Shown in pieces: positions 12,515-24,700 of a DNA stretch of 64,000 nt; within the stretch, counting starts at the first letter, position 1; the number at the start of each line of letters is the position of its first letter. The stretch spans positions 10,876,518 through 10,940,517 of the forward strand of contig NC_065563.1 of NCBI RefSeq assembly GCF_022605725.1, in the 5' to 3' direction. The notes under the pieces were generated by a model. The model was given only the letters and a program-made list of their open reading frames with translations, was not told the DNA's origin and ran no database searches. The position numbers were made by a program, and so were the translations under genes. This DNA comes from Anthonomus grandis grandis (taxonomy: Eukaryota > Arthropoda > Insecta > Coleoptera > Curculionidae).

Positions 12515-12533
12515 GGATGATTAATTATTATTG
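12515..12533 (-). promoter_or_regulatory. Conserved AT-rich promoter motif of gene A
   Basis: GGATGATTAATTATTATTG on the plus strand, 120 bp upstream of the gene A ATG. Near-identical 19-mers lie upstream of the 5' exons of gene C (28506-28524) and module B (42104-42122). Just downstream in the sense direction is TATAAATA (about 12513-12506), a plausible TATA box, and a TCAGTC initiator-like site follows nearer the ATG. The TAATTA core suggests a homeodomain or HNF1-type site; the factor is unknown. Confidence 0.55.
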
Positions 12534-12624
12534 CTACCGCGAACAAAGATTGAAGAGAACTGATGATTAGGCGAAACGTTTCCGTAAATAAATACAGGGT
12601 AATGGGCAGTGGTCTGTTATGGTT

Positions 12625-15600
12625 TTAATTGTCAGTGGTATTAAAAATTTGATTGTGCCATTGGATTACTCAGAAAAAAGTAGTGAAAATGAGTTTCATG
12701 ATTAAGAATTATTATGTTTGATTTTGGATTGCATTAAAAATTTTAATACGCTCTTAGATTAATTAATCAGGAAAAAGTAGCTAAAAATGTATAACACGTC
12801 CCTGGATTTGCAATTATTTTAAAGAGAAATATTCGATATTGGAAAAATCTCCAGTGGTACTAAATATTTGAATGTGCTATTGGACTAACCAGGATAAGAC
12901 AGCTGAAAACGAGTACCGTGTTAATGGGTTTATGGTGATTTTTAAGAGAAATGTTTAATTTTGGAAAAGCCACCAGTGGTACTAAAGATTTAGTTATGAT
13001 ATTGGACTAATTAGGCAAAAGTAGCTAAAAATGAGTATCATGTTTATGAGTTTACGATGATTTTTAAGTGAAATGTTTGTATTTGAGAATGTCCATGATT
13101 TGAATTGATTTTTGGAAGATTTGGCAGCTGTACTAAAAATGTGATTTTGTTATTGGACTAATCAGGATAAAGTACCGGAAAATAAGCATGTCAATGGGTT
13201 TTTGATAATTTTTTAGAAAAATCAGTGATTTTGGAAAAGGTACTAATAGTACTAAGAACCTGAATTTGCCATTATATCTTTTAGGAAAAATTGGCTAAAA
13301 ATAAGCACTTAAATTGGGAATTTTGGGAAACTTACCAGTGGTACCGACAATATGGTTCTTCCATTAAATCTTTTTAAAAAAATCACTAAAAACGAATACC
13401 GTGTAGATGGATTTTTGATTTTTTCTTAGATAAATTAGGGATTTTCAAAAAAGTACCAAAAATCTGATTTTGCCTTTAAACCTTTTAGAAAAAAAATAAT
13501 TTTGAATATTTTTTTTTAGTAAAATTAAGGATTTTGGGGAAAGTACCAGTGGTACTAAAAATGTGATTTTGCTATTGGACCTTTTAGAAAAACACTGCTA
13601 AAAATGGTATGTCGATGGATTTTCGATAATTTTTTAGAAAAATTCGGGATTTTAGCTAAGGTACCAGTAGTACCAAATATCTGATTTTGCCATTGAACCC
13701 TTAAGAATACCATGGTAATGGGTTTTTCATTATTTAAAAAAAAAATAGGGATTTTCGAAAAAGTATCAGTGGTATCAAAGCCATTAAACCTTTTAGAAAA
13801 AATTACCTAAACATATGCATGTCAAGGCGTTTACGGCTATTTTTAAGAAAAATTAGGGATTTTGGGAAACCTACCAGTGGTACTAGAAATCTGATTTTGC
13901 CATTAAACCTATTAATAAATAATAGATCAGAAAGGTCTCTCATTATTTTTTTTAGCAAAATTTGAAATTTTGAAAAAGTACCAGTGGTACCAAAAATCTA
14001 GTTTTCCCATTTAACTTTTTGGAAAACAAATAGCTAAAAATGAGTACCGTCGATAAGTTTTTTAAATTTTTTTAGAAAAATTACGGATTTTAGGAAACCT
14101 ACCAGTGGTACTAAAAATCTGAATTTTGCGCGTGAACTTTTTAGGAAAAATTTGCTAACAATAAGTGCCAAGTCAATGGGTCAGCAATGTCGAAGTTGCT
14201 TACTTTTTACAAAAAGTTAGGAATTTTGGGAAAAGTACCAGTGGTACCAAAAATCTGATTTTGCGCGTGAACTTTTTAGGTAAAAATTGCTACCAATAAG
14301 TATTAAGTCAATGGATTTTCGAAAATGGACTAATTGTACCAAAAATCTGGATTTAGCCTTTAAACCTTTTAGAAAAAAAAATAATTTTGATTAATTTTTT
14401 TAGTAAAATTAGGGATTTTGGGAAAAGTACCAGTGGTACTAAAAATGTGATTTTGCTATTGGACCTTTTAGAAAAACACTGCTAAAAATGGTATGTCGAT
14501 GGATTTTCGATAGTTTTTTAGAAAAATTCAGGATTTTAGCTAAGGTACCAGTAGTACCAAATATCTGATTTTGCCATTGAACCCTTAAGAATACCATGGT
14601 AATGGGTTTTTCATTATTTAAAAAAAAAAATAGGGATTTTGGAAAAAGTATCAGTGGTACCAAAGCCATTAAACCTTTTAGAAAAAATTACCTAAACATA
14701 TGCATGTCAAGGCGTTTACGGCTATTTTTAAGAAAAATTAGGGATTTTGGGAAACTTACCAGTGGTACCAGAAATCTGATTTTGCCATTAAACCTATTAG
14801 TAAATAATAGATCAGATAGGTCTCTCATTATTTTTTTTAGCAAACTTTGGGATTTGGGAAAAGTACCAGTGGTACCAGATATCTGATTTTTCTATTAAAC
14901 ATTTCAGAATAAATTTGCTAACAGTGAGTACGATGTCGATGGGTTTTTGATATTTTTTTGGGAAAAGTACCAGTAGTACCAAAAATCTAGTTTTGCCATT
15001 TAACTTTTCAGAAAAAAAATAGCTAACAATGAGTACCGTCGATTGGTTTTTTAGAAAAATTACTGACTTTAGGAAACCTACCAGTGGTACTAAAAATCTG
15101 AATTTTGCGCGTGAACTTTTTAGGAAAAATTTGCTAACAATAAGTGCCAAGTCAATGGGTCAGCAATGTCGATGTTGCTTACTTTTTACAAAAAGTTAGG
15201 AATTTTGGGAAAAGTACCAGTGGTACTAAAAATGTGATTTTGCTATTGGAACTTTTAGAAAAACACTGCTAAAAATGGTATGTCGATGGATTTTCGATAG
15301 TTTTTTAGAAAAATTTGGGATTTTAGCAAATGTACCAGTAGTACCAAAGATCTGATTTTGCCATTGAACCTTGAAGAATACCATGGTAATGGGTTTTTCA
15401 TTATTAAAAAAAAAAATAGGGATTTTGGAAAAGGTATCAGTGGTACCAAAGATCTGATTTTGCCATTAAACCTTTTAGAAAAAGTTACCTAAACGTAAGC
15501 ATGACAAGGCGTTTACGGCTATTTTTAAGAAAAATTAGGGATTTTGGGAAACCTACCAGTGGTACCAGAAATCTGATTTTGCCATTAAACCTATTAGTAA

Positions 15601-18166
15601 ATAATAGATCAGAAAGGTCTCTCATAATTTTTTTAGCAAACTTTGGGATTTGGGAAAAGTACCAGTTGTACCAGATATCTGATTTTGCCAACGTTTCAGA
15701 ATAAATTTGCTAACAGTGAGTACGATGTCGATGGGTTTTTGATATTTTTTTGGGAAAAGTACCAGTAGTACCAAAAATCTAGTTTTCCCATTTAACTTTT
15801 TGGAAAAAAAATAGCTAACAATGAGTACCGTCGATTGGTTTTTTAGAAAAATTACTGACTTTAGGAAACCTAACAGTGGTACTAAAAATCTGAATTTTGC
15901 GCGTGAACTTTTTAGAAAAAATTTGCTAACAATAAGTACCAAGTCAATGGGTCAGCAATGTCGATGTTGCTTACTTTTTACGAAAAGTTAGGAATTTTGG
16001 GAAAACTACCAGTGGTACCAAAAATCTGATGATTTTGCCATTAAACCTTTTAGAAAAAATTACCTAAACATAAGCATGTCAAGGCGTTTATGGCTATTTT
16101 TAAGAAAAATTAGGGATTTTGGGAAACCTACCAGTGGTACCAGAAATTTGATTTTGCCATTAAACCTATTAGTAAATGATAGGTCTCTCATTATTTTTTT
16201 AGCAAAGTTTGGGATTTTGGAAAAAGTACCAGTGGTACCAAACATATGATTTGCTATTAAATCATTTAGAAAAAATTAGCAAAAAATGAGTATCATGTTG
16301 AAAGATTTTCGATAATTTTCTAGTGAAATTAGGGATTTTGGGAAAACTACCAGTGATACCAAAAATCTGATGATTTTGCCACTAAACCTTTAAGAATAAA
16401 TTTGTTAACAATTAGTACCATGTCGATGGATTTTTGGTTATTTTTTAGAAAAATTTGTGATTTTGGAAAAAGTACCTTTTCAAAATGTACCAGTGGTACC
16501 AAAAATATGATTTGCTATTAAATCATTTAGAAAAAATTAGCAAAAAATGAGTATCATGTTGAAAGATTTTCGATAATTTTCTAGTGAAATTAGGGATTTT
16601 GGGAAAACTACCAATGGTACCAAAATCTGATTTCGCCATTAAACTTTTTAGAATAAATGTGCTTATTTAACTATTTTGTAGAAAAATTAGGGATCTTGGA
16701 AAAAGTTCCAGTGGTACCAAAGGTCTTATTTTAATATTAAACTTTTTACAATACATTTGCTAATAGTGAGCAACCAGGTTAATGGATTTTTGATTATTTT
16801 TTAGAAAAATTAGGGATTTTGAAAAAATTACCAGTGGTACTACAAATCTGATTTGGCCACTAAACCTTTGACAATGAGTACCATGTCGATAGGTCTTTAG
16901 TTATTTTTTTTATAAAAATTAGGGATTTTGGGAAAAGTACCAGTAGTACCACACGTGTGATTTTTCCATTAAATTTTTTAGAAAAAAATGCTAAAAATGA
17001 ATACCATGTCGGTTTTTGGTTATTTTTTAGAAATAATAGGGATTTTTGGAGAAGTACCAGTAGTACCAAAAATCTGATTTTGATATTAAACCTTTTAGGA
17101 AAAATTAGCTAAAAATGAGCACTATGTTGATGGGTTTTTTATAAATTAAATATTTTAGGAAAAATACCAGTGGTACCAAAAGTCCGATTCTGTTATTAAA
17201 ACTTTAAAAAAAATTGTTATTAAAAAAAATTGCTAATAGTGAGTACCATGCCGATGACTTTTGAGTCATTTTTTAGAAAAGTTTACATTCTGGGAAACTT
17301 ACCAGTGGTACCAAAAATCCGATTTTGCTATTAAACCTTAAAAACAAAATTTGCTAACAGTGGGTACAATTTCAATGGGTTTTTGGCATTAGACCTTTGA
17401 AAAAAATTTGATAAAAATGAGTACCGCGTCATTTTTAAATATTTTTTTTTTAATTAAATTAGTGATTTTGAGAAAAGTACCAGCGGTACCAAAAATTTGA
17501 TTTTTCCAGTAAACCTTTAAAAATTAATTTTGTAACAATAAGTACCATGTTGATGGGTTTTTGGGTATTAAAAAAAAAAAATTAGGGATTCTGGAAAAAG
17601 TACCAAATATATGAAAAAGTGGAACGAAAAGCTGATTTTGCCTTTAAATCTTTAAAATAAAATTTGCTAACAATAAGTACCAAGTGAATAGATTTTTGTA
17701 TTATACCAGTGGTACCAAATATCTAACTTTGTCATTAAACTTGTAGAAAAAATTAGCCAACAATGTCGATGGGTTTTTGATTACTTTTTACAAAAATTAG
17801 GGATTTTGGGAAAACTACCAGTGGTACCAAAAATCTAATTTCGCCATTAAACTTTTTAGAATAAATTTGCTAATTTGACTATTTTGTTGAAAAATTAGCT
17901 AAAAATTAGCACAGAAAAGTTTACATTCTGGGAAACTTACCAGTGGTACCAAAAATCTGATTTTTCCAATAAACCCTTAAAAATTAATTTTCTAACAATA
18001 AGTACCTACCATGTTGATGGGTATTAAAAAAAAAATTAGGGATTCTGGAAAAAGTACCAGTGGTACCCAAAATATGATTTTGCCAATGGAGTTATTAGGA
18101 AAAAATAGGTAAAAACAGTAATGTTATACCCATGTTCACGAGTTTTTGATGATTTTGGGAAGAGAA
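12625..18166. repeat. Satellite of about 120-135 bp with a conserved palindrome
   Basis: Some forty imperfect copies between genes A and C. A typical copy reads: GGGATTTTGGGAAAAGTACC, the palindrome GTACCAGTGGTAC, AAAATCTGATTTTGCCATTA, AACCTTTTAGAAAAA, then a variable ATGAGTACCATGTCGATGGG block. Larger blocks are duplicated: the GGTATGTCGATGGATTTTCG variant recurs near 13600, 14490 and 15276, and the TTTTGCGCGTGAACTTTTTA variant near 14120, 14262, 15105 and 15898. No exon-like sequence is present. Confidence 0.92.
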
Positions 18167-18184
18167 AAATGTATTTATTGAATA

Positions 18185-18410
18185 TTGCACGATATTTGAC
18201 TCTTAGTCCGGCTGACTGCCCCAGGGACATACTCCCACTTAAACTCAAATATCTCAAAAACCACTAAATATAAAAATATGAAATAAATTGCATTGGATTG
18301 AGAAAAAGATGACCTAAAAATGTTATTAAGGGTACAAAGCAGTCAAGACAGTAGTTTTCAAGATATTTGGCTCCTAGTCCAGTTGACTGCTCCAGGGATA
18401 TACTCTTAAA
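18185..18410. repeat. Two-copy degenerate tandem repeat, period about 171 bp
   Basis: GATATTTGACTCTTAGTCC at 18191 and GATATTTGGCTCCTAGTCC at 18362 begin two related blocks that continue through a GACTGC(C/T)CCAGGGA(C/T)ATACTC block. They lie between the 125-bp satellite and the 3' end of gene C, probably remnants of another satellite. Confidence 0.7.
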
Positions 18411-18500
18411 GAGACCTCAAATTAGACTTAAAAATACGAAATAAATGGTTTTAACAATAATGATGAAGTTGCAAAAAAACATATATTTTAGAAAATTCCC

Positions 18501-18506
18501 TTTATT
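18501..18506 (-). terminator. Candidate poly(A) signal of gene C
   Basis: AATAAA on the minus strand (TTTATT on plus) about 200 bp downstream of the gene C stop codon at 18702. Context only; other AT-rich hexamers are nearby. Confidence 0.35.
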
Positions 18507-18701
18507 TGACACAATATGGTACAAAGAACAATTCCAACTAAGCCACATCCCTCGTCTCACTCCCCCTTTCGGCATTCTTATAAAATAATATAAACAATTA
18601 AAAATCAAAGCTTAAGTGCTAAAAAAATGTATGAGAGCCCCCTCTACTAGATACTAACTACTACCTTAATCTAATTTAAAAAAGAAAAACATTAATTATT
18701 A

Positions 18702-21700
18702 CTAATTGACTTCCTCCTCTGGAAACACGGGCTTCAAAAACTTACTAAAATCGTAAGTGATGATCTTGGGGGCGATAAAACCGCCGAAAAACTGACGTCC
18801 CTTGTGGTAAATCCCCGCACCAGAGAGCGGTACCACCTTTAAGGATTCCACCTGGGAAAAAAAAAACGATTTATTCAAAATTTTCGCGGGAAAACAAGTA
18901 AAAGCCAAAAAAAACCTTTTGCGCGTCCAAATATGGCACCGTGGTCTGCGCGGCGTCCCTATCGATATCGGAATGCGTAAACTCGATGTACTGATCGGAA
19001 TGCGACGTCGGTATCGACGGCCCGGTACTCCTCGTCGGGATATCCGGATGCGTCAACTTCACTTTGGTCCTTAAAAGTGACGTTATAAGTCAGTTTAACC
19101 TGTTTCAAAATTTAAAAAACACCACGGTTTACCTGGGTTTATTGAGAGACGCCTCGGTATTGGGGTTATCCTTCCATTTGCTGTGCTGCGGCTTCAGTTT
19201 ACCACTGTCAAAGTCAAACTTGGTGGTGTAGATCTCGAAGTTCAAATGGGAACCGATTTCTTTGAAGCGCACCCCTGAAACAATCAAACATGTCATTTAA
19301 ATTATGTCGTTTTATGGATCGTGGGTTTACCGGTGAGCACATAACCGTCATCGGCCTCCAAATCGTCCAGATCTAAAGCCCTTTTCTCCCAACTCATCGT
19401 ATGGTAGTCCTGTCCGTTATAAATCTTCTTATCGGTTATCTTGAACTCTTCCAACGGTTTCCATGCTACCGTACTCTCGTTTATGGTCAATCGGGGTAAT
19501 AGTTCGGCCTCCTGAATCTGTAGATGGATGATGCGGTTCTTTTTGACGAAACGCATTCCCGTTACCACTCTGGAGAGAAAAAAACGAGTGAAGGGTTTAG
19601 AATGGTGAAAAAAGGTTGTTGTGATTGATTGATTATTCTCACTTGTTATTTTCCAAATCGGAAATGGCGGATCTCATGCTGAAGTATCGGTCGGACATCG
19701 GGCCTTGTTCGTCGCACAGGCAGAAGCAGTAGGAGCAGTGCCAGAACAGCCAGCGCCACCAGCTGTCCACTTTGGTACTGCCTCGGGCGCAGCCCTGTTT
19801 TCTTCCCAATATTCGCCCGTTTTCGTACTCGATATATTCGTACCTTCTGCCACTGAGGGGATTCTGGAAGAACATACAGTTCTGAATAATAGGCCTTTTG
19901 TTTCATGGTAGTAGCTCCATTAATTTTTGAGATATTGGGCTTTAAAGGGAATATCTTTTGGATAGGGTGGTATTTAGAGCTGATATTCATCATCAGGCTA
20001 ATGTTTAATGTTAGATATTCCAGGACATCGAAAAGAAATTTTTAAACGACCATTTTCTTAAAATATTGCATCTGTAGTAAATAAATATATTACTGATCTT
20101 TCGCTAACGACAAACGGCTCACGGAAATGCATGAAATCTAAGCTCCAGAATATTATTTAAAAACAAAGCGATGTATTTGTTATAGGTTTTTATTTTTGTA
20201 TATTCTCTTTTTCATTTTATTTATGTAAACATGTTTTAAATGTGTTTCCTCGATTTTTGTGCACTATTTATTTATTTTTGGGTACTTACTGTTAGATACT
20301 TTTTTTGAATAAACTATTCTACTTTATAGGCTACAACAGCCCTCAGCTGCGTTGAGAAGCTGAAATTATGCCTTTTAATCCGCATTTTGTCTGTCATTTT
20401 TTGTTACAGCCTATGGATTAATAAACGTTATTATTATTATTATTATTAAAGTGAGTAAAGGCTCTTAAGGTTAAAATGTGCGATAGTTCTGGAATTTTTT
20501 ATTAGAGGGATTTGAACCCTTAGTAACATTTATAGAGAATCCTTTTCCGAATGTTTTGCTGGTTGTTTCATGAGAATAGTCCAAGCAGTATTGAAGATAT
20601 TGGATTGTAAAATGAGTAAAGGTTTTTAAAGTCAAAAAGAGCAATAATTCTGGAATTACTCCTCGGATCTGCCTGAACCCTTAAGAAAGTTTGTAGGAAA
20701 TACTTTTCTGAATATTATAATTTCTGTTTCGTGAGAATTCTCGGATGAGTTGTCAAGATAATGGACTTTAAAGTGAGTAGTGATTCTCAAAGTCATTTTC
20801 CTTGAACTCTCCTTTACAAAATAATCGTGAAATTTTTGCCCTTGCAGGCTTGAACCTCGGAGAACATTTGTTGAGAATACTTTTCTCATTATTTTGCTAT
20901 TTGTTTCATGAAAATACTTCAATGAGTTTTTGAGATATTGGACTTCAAGGTGAGTGGTGCCTTTCAAGATCACTTGCAAAAAAGGCCATTCCCGTGGAAT
21001 TTTTGCCTGGACTAACTAGTACCCTTAGTAATATATGTAAGGAATATTTTTCTTTTTGTTTCATGATAATAGTCCAAGAAGTTCTCAAGAAATTCGACTT
21101 TAAAGTGACCAATGACCCTCAAGGTTGTTGTCTTAGAAAGGTCTACCTAAAAACCCCAATACTTCAAAACCTGATACTCTATCTAACTTGATTCTTTAGC
21201 AGAACCTATAGGGAACATCCCAGTTTAACAATTATTGACTTACAGCATTACAAATCCACATGTCCGAATCGAAAAACTTGCAATCGATAATTTTACCGCT
21301 ACAGCTCCTCTGCTGCCTGCAAAACTGGTTCGCGTAGCATCCGTGGGATTTGGTGTAAACGTATTCGGCGCAGTTCTCTCTGCAGGTACCCTCCGGATTG
21401 AGATCCACCTCGTTCTGCACGTACCCCTGCAGCAAATTGGTGATTTCCACGTAGGTATCACCTGAAGATATTTTATTTTCGACACCCTTCTTTACTAACC
21501 AATAAAACTCGCGTTACCTTTAACATGTTTTTTTGGATCACATTTCCAGAGGTCTCTGGATACGTTTTGCATGGCGCTCTTGATGCTTTGGACTGCGTTG
21601 TTGGTTCTTTCCTGGTAGCGCTCCCTGCTATGTTGGGACTCCTTGGTGAAATTTCCTAAAACATCAAAAAATGCCTCATTGAACTCATTAAAAATTTATT

Positions 21701-24700
21701 CATATACCATGTCCATATAACCGGAGCAACATATAAGAAAACTGCACCATGGTGTACCCCTTGAGTTCCGTAAGGGCTATGGTGTCGTATAAGTTGTATA
21801 GTACTTGCTGGGGACTCTGGTTGGTGCTGCATATCATGTCCCCTTCGACTTCCTATTTTAAAAAAAATGTCTCTTAATTATTATGTGATCAAATTAAAAT
21901 TATTAAGCTTAAGCAGAGACCTGTGCAATAAAAACCGTCAATCGTTTTACCTTGTACAATACAGTCTTTTCTCTAAACACTGCTAAAAAGGAGCATATAC
22001 CAAGTATTTGGAAATTATAGTTTGTCAACATCTCAAGTGGCAACCTCATATTGATTATGTGTCACAAAAGGGATGAATTTTGATACATAAATTTTATCTG
22101 TTAAGGGGTTTTTTTAAATAGGAGCAAAATCACTAGTTGAATCAGGATGAAAATTATGGTTCCCAGATCAAAAGGTTACTCTATGCGCATTTTAAAATAG
22201 TTAAGGGTTCATTAATATGATAAGCCGGTGGCCAGTGTCGTGCAGTCAGTTTAAGGATTTTTCCGAGTAGTTATAGGTTTTAGGGTGAAAATGACTAAAA
22301 ACGCACGTTACAACCGGAACCAATGCGGTAGAAACGCAGCGGGCGTTGAAACCGGATCGTGTATACCCGCACTTAGAGTTTTTTTTTATTAGGTTAAATA
22401 CGTTTGTATTAGAATAAATTTGTATATTCGGATTTCTTCTATTAGATAAAACTATAAAAGTATAGGCTGAAGTGTGACTGGTAAAGTCCAGCTCAGAGAT
22501 CTATTAGAATCTTTGGCTCAGAGATCTATTAGAATCTTTGATGTGTCGCAGATGCCGCACCGAATAGTCCGTGCGCCTATGTCGTATTTATTGATACATG
22601 TTTAAATAGTAAAATTTTATATAATTTATCTATGAAATCATTTTAAATGTACGTAAAACCCCATGTTTTACATTATTTTTTATTTTTCATTCTAAAATGT
22701 AAATTTTTAGAAAGAAAATAATATAAAAAAATTGACCGCGGATTAAAATCCAAACATCTTACAAAACCTTTTAAACACTCTCGGCACTCACAGACTTCTC
22801 AACGCTTTTTAGCCAGTCTACTTTAGGCTGTGCAAGTGATTGTGTATCACTCTCTATCCCACTGATTTTGAGAATTACGGGGCCGTACCCAAATAAATTT
22901 TTGGGCTGTTTTTGTATTACTTTCGACGTGTTTTTAAAGAGATCTTTTAGGATGGGTCTATCGCCTTTAATAGTTGGGAGTGTGTTTTTTTTATTTGTGA
23001 CATTAAACTATTTGTAAATTTTTTTTTGTATCTCGTGTAATTGGGTGTCCTATCTGTTTGAAATATATTACAATTTATTTTTATTTATATATTTATTATT
23101 AATTTACTTCCTTGAAATAATTCAAATTTAATTCGAGGCTGGATTTTCTCATAAAAAATAAATATATAAATTGCCTAAAATATAGAGTTCAAAAAAAACT
23201 TTTAGAAAATAATCAAATTTTTATACTACAATATGTTAATTCATTAAATTTAAAATAGACCCATGATGATTTTACTGCCCAAAATTGACAAATCATGCGT
23301 ATGGAATCCACCCAGTCGCCTGTTATTGAAAATAAAATATTATGGAAATACTATACACTGATAAACAAAATTTTACAATTGACAAATAATGAAAGATATA
23401 TTTACTTCACTATATTTACTTTATAAGTTTTGCCATGTATTGCTTTAAGATTAAAAAAAAAATGCCCAAATTATAGGCATAGTGTATTTGGTTTTTAAAT
23501 TTAAAAAATAGCTATTTTTATTTCGAGTCATCACTCTCACTCTCATTGTTTATATCGCAAATGTAGGGTCAAAAGTTCATTATATCAAAAAGTCTTAATT
23601 ATTAAAGCTGTGTTATTGAAATTAGACTAACAAATAACAATTATAACATAAAAACGTACATTTTCTATTTTATTTGTGGTTTCACCCTACTGCCTGAAAT
23701 TTAAGAAAATGTAACAGTAAAATCACAAAGTAAGGAAATCATTTAACCTGCCAACAACTAATAAATAAAATATTAATCTCGATTATTCAAAAGGATTTGA
23801 TGGTATCGATTGTTCATTGTAAAATTAGTACCGTGAAATGGGGTGAATTTGATTTCGCGGAGCGACTTTGATCACCATATCAAAATTTAAATTTCCCGCG
23901 CATATTAAGTGCCGATTTTTCCCGTTCGGTAAAAAATCGTATTCAGTAATAGTGATCCATGTGCATGTTTTTTGTCAGTTAAACTCAAACATGTAAGTAA
24001 TATTTAGACAAAAATATAACCTTCCAAAATTTGGCTGCTATTTAAAAATACATGCAAATTGTGGATATGTGCGTGATATATTTAGTATCCTGAATATCTT
24101 GAATAAAAACTATCTATATTTTTATAACCTCAAAATGAAGTTTGCGGCGTTTCCGGATTTTGTCAAATTTTACGATTTATTGGATGGGGTCAAATTGATC
24201 AACTGAATGGGGTGAAATTGATCAGCAGATTGTAAAGCTTATATAATTTTAAGGGTATAGTACTACTAGTAATAATAATATTTTTGGTTTTAGAATATTG
24301 ACATAATGCCGAGAGTTTATAAGAGAAAAGTTGGGACACGAAGGTACAAAGACTACGGTCAAGAGTCCATAGAAAAAGCGTTAGAAAAGGTCATAAATGA
24401 AGCGTAAAGCTGCAAAATGGTTTAAGATTTCTTACGGGACCCTAAATAATAGATACCATGGGCGTCATGCTAAAAGTAACGGCGGGCAACCTGTTTTTAG
24501 CTCCAATAATGAAGAGCAAGTAATCAATTCTTAAATGCGTTGCTATTTGTGGCGAATGGGGGTTTCATCTTAATTTAACAGATTTAAGGCATATGGCAAA
24601 AAACCTGCTAGATACCCAAGGTCGTTCAGTGGCAAAATTTAAGGACAATTTACCCGGTGCCGATTGGGTATTTTCGCTGCTAAAAATACATAACAATGTA

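Noticed and set aside
12625..18166. Open frames of 60-112 codons in the 125-bp satellite
   Set aside because: Low-complexity S/F/K-rich translations on both strands across repeat units, with no consistent frame.
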